A stretch of 64,000 nucleotides of DNA from JADKIH01 sp031385005. GTDB lineage: Bacteria > Bacteroidota > Bacteroidia > AKYH767-A > 2013-40CM-41-45. The number at the start of each line of letters is the position of its first letter. Within the stretch, counting starts at the first letter, position 1. The notes below the pieces were generated by a model that did not search any database, had not been told where the DNA came from, and worked only from the letters and a program-made list of their open reading frames with translations. Shown piece after piece: positions 63,501 to 64,000 of this stretch. The translations under genes and the position numbers were made by a program. The stretch is from positions 186,001 to 250,000 of the forward strand of contig JANNBB010000006.1 of assembly GCA_031385005.1 (NCBI GenBank), given 5' to 3'.

Positions 63501-64000
63501 TCGTTAACGGGCTGTTTGAGTTCATTTCCCGGCGCTTTTCCCGGTCCGTAAGTAGACAAATCAGGACGCGGTGCTTCACCTACAGAAGGGTTGCTTTTAA
63601 CAACTGCGGATGCAACTTCCGAATCGGCTGCTTTCTCAGTTCCCTTCATTTTCCTCACTTCGGAAGTAGCCGGCTCGCTTAATGAGTTGACACCTTGTGT
63701 AGTCTTTGAATCGGCTGTTGAATTGGAAGTAGTTGATCCTTCCTTTACAACGTTGTTTGAATTATTTTCTGCCTGTACTTTTAATCCTGAATTTGATTCG
63801 GGAAAATCGGCAGTTTTATTTGAGCTACTTTTTATTGAAGTAATTGCAGATGCAGATATAACAGGTTCATCCTTTGTATTTACTTTTAAATTCGTTGTAT
63901 TCGTTGCAACTGTTATGGTTTTATCTTTTTCGATATTGTCCGTATCAGAGTTAGTTCCGGAAATTTTAGTCAATTTATTTGCAATATCCGCATCCGGATT
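60554..64000 (-). CDS. Large low-complexity protein with three C-terminal SPOR-like repeats, 5' end outside the window
   Basis: At least 1,148 codons, open to the window edge. Most is a Ser/Thr/Asn/Lys-rich segment of about 800 residues with short repeats such as ETKPETKPETK and a charged coiled-coil part (EKELENNLRDKAQLEKNETKKKELL). The last 340 residues hold three SPOR-like domains: VFKVQISAFRKPIMADNF, YAVQVGVFHKSKAPENLA and VYKVQIGAYKKNVPFNMI, each ending in a DAFVV(L/A)xxNGKR motif. SPOR domains bind denuded peptidoglycan glycan chains. The TTG at 63971-63973 could be a start, but the frame stays open beyond it. Confidence 0.82.
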   Translation of the reverse strand, partial: NPDADIANKLTKISGTNSDTDNIEKDKTITVATNTTNLKVNTKDEPVISASAITSIKSSSNKTADFPESNSGLKVQAENNSNNVVKEGSTTSNSTADSKTTQGVNSLSEPATSEVRKMKGTEKAADSEVASAVVKSNPSVGEAPRPDLSTYGPGKAPGNELKQPVNEEALTAYRSYQISMNKSNELTAQSLQIQNQLERSPFSPQRDSLVRVSNEMSLQSIHEWQAAQQQIKKARGIEPGIDYKMSVNDFTASNQSTSGNSSMQSTAFNSTNRSNNVANNNTEVSTPKSSTNNSINSSDGSAELSSPTRNISDQSIKNTTGSQVTNKSINKNTTAVTGNQANNSSVEADNIDKSNPEYPTYVKLKEEINNKQGQTISDFATALNLNKKSIEEKELENNLRDKAQLEKNETKKKELLRQADEYKIKSEKHEKESVVKFSTTQERISNVKALNSDLAMVKERISKNTQSSQFAETSGMQANSAPVISAETKPETKPETKIPTSEDTKNSNAENVVSKLTPASKQEGQSSVSETKSDLIATSKDPVGKEIGKSINPTNSAPEKTVTDLKSMDANVPNITSNPEMKSSSERQESQVTMTNSIEKEKSAVGEDVKKITNVKRVEEVATQPNKEIAQLTPTSHEEKSGNSNSDVSVSKVSVSNNLPKEPTAANSEKVANPKSDNQLTAKAVKDSKSKSYSPVVKPAERKSTAMKINEKAENQGVATSKLKNKTVGTTNQKATLSGKNSSYSDLNVSEEEIVSASVSKKESAEVLKNLFSINGVSADSKTSDIPMDPQLPDGLVFKVQISAFRKPIMADNFNGIQPLTGESTRPGWIRYCVGMFKTFEPANMVKKEIRKIGYKDAFVVAYYNGKRIELFEAYQMIKDKSSLTAYKSQAAKEIAILGSANIKRDQTPLTDDADEMAFYGKQSITKQSTGVAPASTVNTTAENANNIKLSDGEYAVQVGVFHKSKAPENLASVNDLRSEQINSNLYRFTSGKFSDYKSAELARDGIREQGIKDAFIVLYKNGKSVVASEKTTDLKHEAQPNSLSVAKAIQIKTSVPSKEIVYKVQIGAYKKNVPFNMIESFIAINDKGITTQLDERDLHLFFAGDFANYKAADELRLEIMNKGVKDAFVVALQNGKRVPIGEENKKQ

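Noticed and set aside
63971..63973. TTG as the true start of the SPOR-repeat gene
   Set aside because: The frame remains open to base 64000 with reasonable composition (NPDADIANK), so the gene more likely begins outside the window.

Overview
The window comes from a member of the Bacteroidota, of moderately AT-rich composition. The evidence is the promoter style (a -7 box TAnnTTTG with an upstream TTG and almost no Shine-Dalgarno sites), several secreted proteins with type IX secretion system (T9SS) C-terminal sorting domains, a PorD-like protein, the Bacteroidota forms of RNA polymerase omega and histone Hc1, and gene neighbourhoods typical of the phylum such as bamD-rpoZ-coaBC-porD. I cannot place it to genus. 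There is no prophage, insertion sequence, CRISPR array or SusC/SusD locus in view. Many genes appear to start at GTG or TTG.

Left part (1-13 kb): a sirtuin cut by the window edge and an UPF0316 membrane protein; a small lipoprotein and a class IV aminotransferase sharing one bidirectional terminator; gmhB and rhomboid; ychF; the envelope/coenzyme block bamD-rpoZ-coaBC-porD; a T9SS-secreted choice-of-anchor-B protein; an alpha-oxoamine synthase probably making sphingolipid or sulfonolipid bases, followed by histone Hc1; and tRNA-Met with a palindromic element directly after it.

Middle part (13-25 kb): a START-like protein, an LptF/LptG permease, a glycosyltransferase, two methyltransferases, a compact TM2-DUF2752-DUF4870-M48 membrane cluster, a possible CHAD-like helical protein and an M3 oligopeptidase. 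A short debris zone (25.4-25.9 kb) holds a frameshifted small ORF and what looks like the detached C-terminal tail of an adenosylcobalamin-dependent ribonucleotide reductase.

T9SS cargo island (25.9-41.2 kb): a 1,125-residue SprB-repeat protein on the minus strand, then on the plus strand a small cargo protein, a lipoprotein alpha/beta hydrolase, an S8 subtilase, an M14 carboxypeptidase, a BNR-repeat protein and an esterase/depolymerase. Six of these seven carry a T9SS sorting domain. Together they look like an extracellular polymer- and peptide-degrading set.

Right part (41-64 kb): priA; an OstA/LptA-like protein; an Hsp15-like protein; split transketolase subunits with a VWA protein gene between them; an ECF sigma factor with a putative membrane regulator and a Spy-like protein; cysteine desulfurase; glmM; DinB; a signalling block (STAS-like protein, AraC-type regulator, hybrid histidine kinase, single-domain response regulator); a second M48 protease; clpS; and a large protein with three SPOR-like repeats that runs off the window.

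The most unusual sequence is at 58.7-59.3 kb. A tRNA-Arg(ACG) gene is preceded by three tandem copies of about 152 bp, each starting with the first 27 bases of that tRNA but with the anticodon arm replaced by a GC-rich hairpin and the 3' half missing. The only recognisable promoter lies upstream of the whole array. The palindromic element after this tRNA is nearly the same as the one after tRNA-Met 46 kb away.
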